Positions 62,227-64,000 of a stretch of 64,000 nucleotides of DNA are shown piece after piece. The notes beneath the pieces are model-generated. The model did not search any database. It was not told the origin of the DNA and saw only the letters and a program-made list of their open reading frames with translations. Within the stretch, counting starts at the first letter, position 1. Each line of letters opens with the position of its first letter. The DNA comes from Chitinophagaceae bacterium (GTDB taxonomy: Bacteria; Bacteroidota; Bacteroidia; Chitinophagales; Chitinophagaceae): the NCBI GenBank assembly GCA_004028795.1, contig SAIW01000007.1, forward strand, positions 62,001-126,000. The letters run 5' to 3'. Made by a program: the position numbers and the translations under genes.

Positions 62227-62886
62227 ATGAAATTTGGTGTTGTTGTTTTTCCGGGTTCTAATTGCGATAGAGATATGCAGGATGCATTGCAAAACGATTT
62301 AAACAAAGAAGTAATTATGCTTTGGCATAAAGAAAAAGATTTAAGCACTTTTTCTACGGATGATTGTATTGTTTTGCCCGGTGGCTTTTCTTACGGCGAT
62401 TATTTAAGATGCGGAGCTATAGCTCGTTTCAGCCCTATGATGCAAAGTGTAATTGAATTTGCCAATAAAGGTGGAAAAGTATTAGGCGTTTGCAATGGTT
62501 TTCAAATTTTGTGTGAAAGTGGTTTATTGCCGGGTGTGTTATTGCAAAATGCTCATCAACAATTTGTTTGCAAAAATGTTTTTATGAAAAATGATGTTAC
62601 AGGGGCATTAAAAATTCCTGTTGCTCATGGTGATGGAAGATATTTTGCGAAGGACAATTTATTAGATGAACTGGAAAAAAATAATCAGATTATTTTTCAT
62701 TATTGTGATGAAAGCGGAAGTGTGAATGATTCGTCAAACCCTAACGGAGCTGTAAGGAATATTGCAGGCATTCGTAATAAAGCAGGTAATGTTTTTGGTA
62801 TGATGCCTCACCCTGAAAGGGCAACATCAAAATCATTAAACAATATTGATGGTATTAAAGTATTTGAATACTTAGGTTTTAATTAA
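62227..62886 (+). CDS. purQ: Phosphoribosylformylglycinamidine synthase, glutaminase subunit
   Basis: 219 aa class-I glutamine amidotransferase. Supplies ammonia from glutamine to PurL in purine synthesis. FGVVVFPGSNCDRDMQDAL at the N-terminus, the catalytic cysteine in LGVCNGFQILCESGLLPG (~residue 86), HGDGRYF, and the His/Glu in GMMPHPERA. A stand-alone PurQ implies the split PurSQL form rather than the long fused PurL. Confidence 0.95.
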   Translation: MKFGVVVFPGSNCDRDMQDALQNDLNKEVIMLWHKEKDLSTFSTDDCIVLPGGFSYGDYLRCGAIARFSPMMQSVIEFANKGGKVLGVCNGFQILCESGLLPGVLLQNAHQQFVCKNVFMKNDVTGALKIPVAHGDGRYFAKDNLLDELEKNNQIIFHYCDESGSVNDSSNPNGAVRNIAGIRNKAGNVFGMMPHPERATSKSLNNIDGIKVFEYLGFN

Positions 62887-62895
62887 AATATAATT

Positions 62896-63366
62896 ATGAA
62901 GCTTAGAAATTCTATTATTATTTCACTTTTCGCTCTTGCTTTTTCATTTTGCAGTTTGAATGTGTCTGCACAAATGCAAAACCCTGTTAGCTGGAAGTTT
63001 GAAGCAAAGAAAAAAGCAACTGGAGTGTATGTAATAACTGCAACTGCAACTGTTGATAAACCTTGGCATATCTATTCTCAAAATACAGGAGCAGGTGGCC
63101 CTGTGGCTACCAAGTTTACCTTTAAAGCAAACCCTTTAGTACAAGTTGATGGTAAAACAACAGAAACAGGTAAGCTGGAAAAAATTTATGATAAGAATTT
63201 TAAAACTGATGTTTTATTCTATTCTAATGCTGTAACATTTACGCAAACAGTTGTTGTAAAAGGCAATGCAAAAACGAACTTTGGGGGAACTGTTGAATAC
63301 ATGGTTTGCGATGATGAACAATGTTTACCGCCTGTTAAAAAAACTTTTGATTTGCAATTGCAATAA
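62896..63366 (+). CDS. Secreted DsbD N-terminal-domain-like protein
   Basis: 156 aa with a signal peptide ending NVSAQ. The rest is an immunoglobulin-like DsbD-alpha/DsbC-like domain: WHIYSQNTGAGGPVATKF, a central FKTDVLFYSNAVTF strand and the redox pair in VCDDEQCLPPVKKTF. Probably accepts or passes electrons to the DsbD protein encoded 10 bp downstream, which has its own N-terminal domain of the same kind. Confidence 0.8.
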   Translation: MKLRNSIIISLFALAFSFCSLNVSAQMQNPVSWKFEAKKKATGVYVITATATVDKPWHIYSQNTGAGGPVATKFTFKANPLVQVDGKTTETGKLEKIYDKNFKTDVLFYSNAVTFTQTVVVKGNAKTNFGGTVEYMVCDDEQCLPPVKKTFDLQLQ

Positions 63367-63375
63367 TCTTTATTA

Positions 63376-64000
63376 ATGAAAAGAATTGTTTCTCTATTGT
63401 TGTTTGTGCTTGCATTTTCTGTTGCAAATGCACAAACAGACAGCATTGTACGCTTTACACTTACCGCAAAAAAAGTTAATGATAGTATTTACTCATTGCA
63501 GGCGAAAGCAAGTATTACAAAAGGTTGGTATTTGTACGGAATCAATTCATCTGTAGAAGGGTTACAAACTATTCAATTCAATTTCAATAATGAAAATATC
63601 AGTGCATTAAAAACAGTTTCATTTTCATCATCACCCAAAAAAATAATGGATAAAATTTTTGAAAAGCAGGTTGATGTTTTTACAGATAGCATTACTGCAA
63701 CGCAATCAATTCTTATCAAAAAAGTAATACCTTCTTCTGTAAAAGTTATTGTTACTGCTTCATTAGCCAAAGGCTCAGAGTTTCATCAGTCAGAAGATAC
63801 AGTAACTGTTGCATTAGAAGGAGGGAAGGAAAGCGTTGGCACTATAAAACTAAGCTCAATTAATATTAATCAACCTTTAAACACCTGCGGAGCAAAGTCT
63901 TCAACAGATAACAAAAATTTTATTACTGTTTTTTTATTAGGATTATTAGGAGGATTTATCGCATTGCTAACGCCGTGTGTATTTCCTATGATACCGGTAA
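63376..64000 (+). CDS. dsbD: Thiol:disulfide interchange protein DsbD, N-terminal part
   Basis: 208 complete codons are inside the window; the frame stays open to the end. Signal peptide (VLAFSVANAQ), then a DsbD-N-like domain with ITKGWYLYGINSSVEGLQTI, then the first helix of the transmembrane electron-transfer domain with the redox-active GGFIALLTPCVFPMIPV. Carries reducing power from cytoplasmic thioredoxin to periplasmic thiol proteins. The C-terminal thioredoxin domain lies beyond the window. Confidence 0.88.
   Translation, partial: MKRIVSLLLFVLAFSVANAQTDSIVRFTLTAKKVNDSIYSLQAKASITKGWYLYGINSSVEGLQTIQFNFNNENISALKTVSFSSSPKKIMDKIFEKQVDVFTDSITATQSILIKKVIPSSVKVIVTASLAKGSEFHQSEDTVTVALEGGKESVGTIKLSSININQPLNTCGAKSSTDNKNFITVFLLGLLGGFIALLTPCVFPMIPV

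Overview
The window is chromosomal DNA of low GC content from a member of the Bacteroidota, most likely a Chitinophagaceae-type bacterium. The evidence is sequence-based: several upstream regions carry the Bacteroidota -7 promoter box TAnnTTTG, there is little Shine-Dalgarno signal, and the gene repertoire fits (futalosine-pathway menaquinone gene, head-GIN DUF2807 protein, GMC oxidoreductase with gluconate-dehydrogenase subunit 3, DUF6427-like membrane protein). The genus is inference. I saw no rRNA, tRNA, CRISPR array, phage or classical insertion sequence.

Layout. 1-7.4 kb: end of an amino-acid oxidase gene, a secreted protein with a JAMM-like motif, then assimilatory sulfate reduction (cysH, cysD, cysN, cobA, and a convergent siroheme sulfite/nitrite reductase). 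7.5-18 kb: a short ORF, a TonB-dependent receptor, a TolC/RND/adaptor efflux operon, and a fusion of siroheme synthase with a TauE/SafE-type permease. Four promoters across 1-16.5 kb share a CTACTAAA...GTAGG-type palindrome at or just after the -7 box, so they probably form one sulfur regulon. 18-30 kb: outer-membrane barrel protein, adenosylhomocysteinase, Lrp regulator, LysE-type exporter, a PIN toxin-antitoxin pair, an Fe-S membrane oxidoreductase, a PRTase, MqnE, a nucleoside permease, a C-methyltransferase and a glycosyltransferase. 30-43 kb: thioredoxin, DUF2807 protein, M14 peptidase, a two-component system, S20, the 2-oxoglutarate dehydrogenase E1/E2 genes, an RsmB-type methyltransferase and mnmA. 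43-51 kb: lipoproteins, a cysteine desulfurase, a fused hydroxyacyl-CoA dehydrogenase/enoyl-CoA hydratase and a GxxExxY gene. 51-64 kb: GMC dehydrogenase pair, metG, an LD-carboxypeptidase, Kup, two conserved proteins, purQ and a DsbD locus that runs off the window.

The most unusual feature is a set of small repeats, some inserted in frame inside housekeeping genes. (i) A CCTCCC / CCCTCC-RAA-GGAGGG hairpin unit usually occurs as an inverted pair. One pair brackets a complete DUF559 nuclease-like domain inserted in frame in the catalytic half of methionyl-tRNA synthetase, one sits in the C-terminal linker of the same protein, one fills the cysD-cysN gap, and a single unit lies in a Rossmann domain. 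(ii) A GxxExxY gene (a predicted PD-(D/E)XK-like family) is bracketed by a different terminal inverted repeat and sits directly upstream of the hydroxyacyl-CoA dehydrogenase. (iii) An 87-bp element has perfect 12-bp termini. (iv) A GTACAAGTGTGCGACGCAAC-type repeat occurs five times between genes. (v) Degenerate tandem repeats with a period of seven bases occur at six places, two of them in coding sequence. Two unrelated nuclease-like proteins, each enclosed by its own short inverted repeats and without a transposase, suggest a nuclease-associated class of small mobile element.
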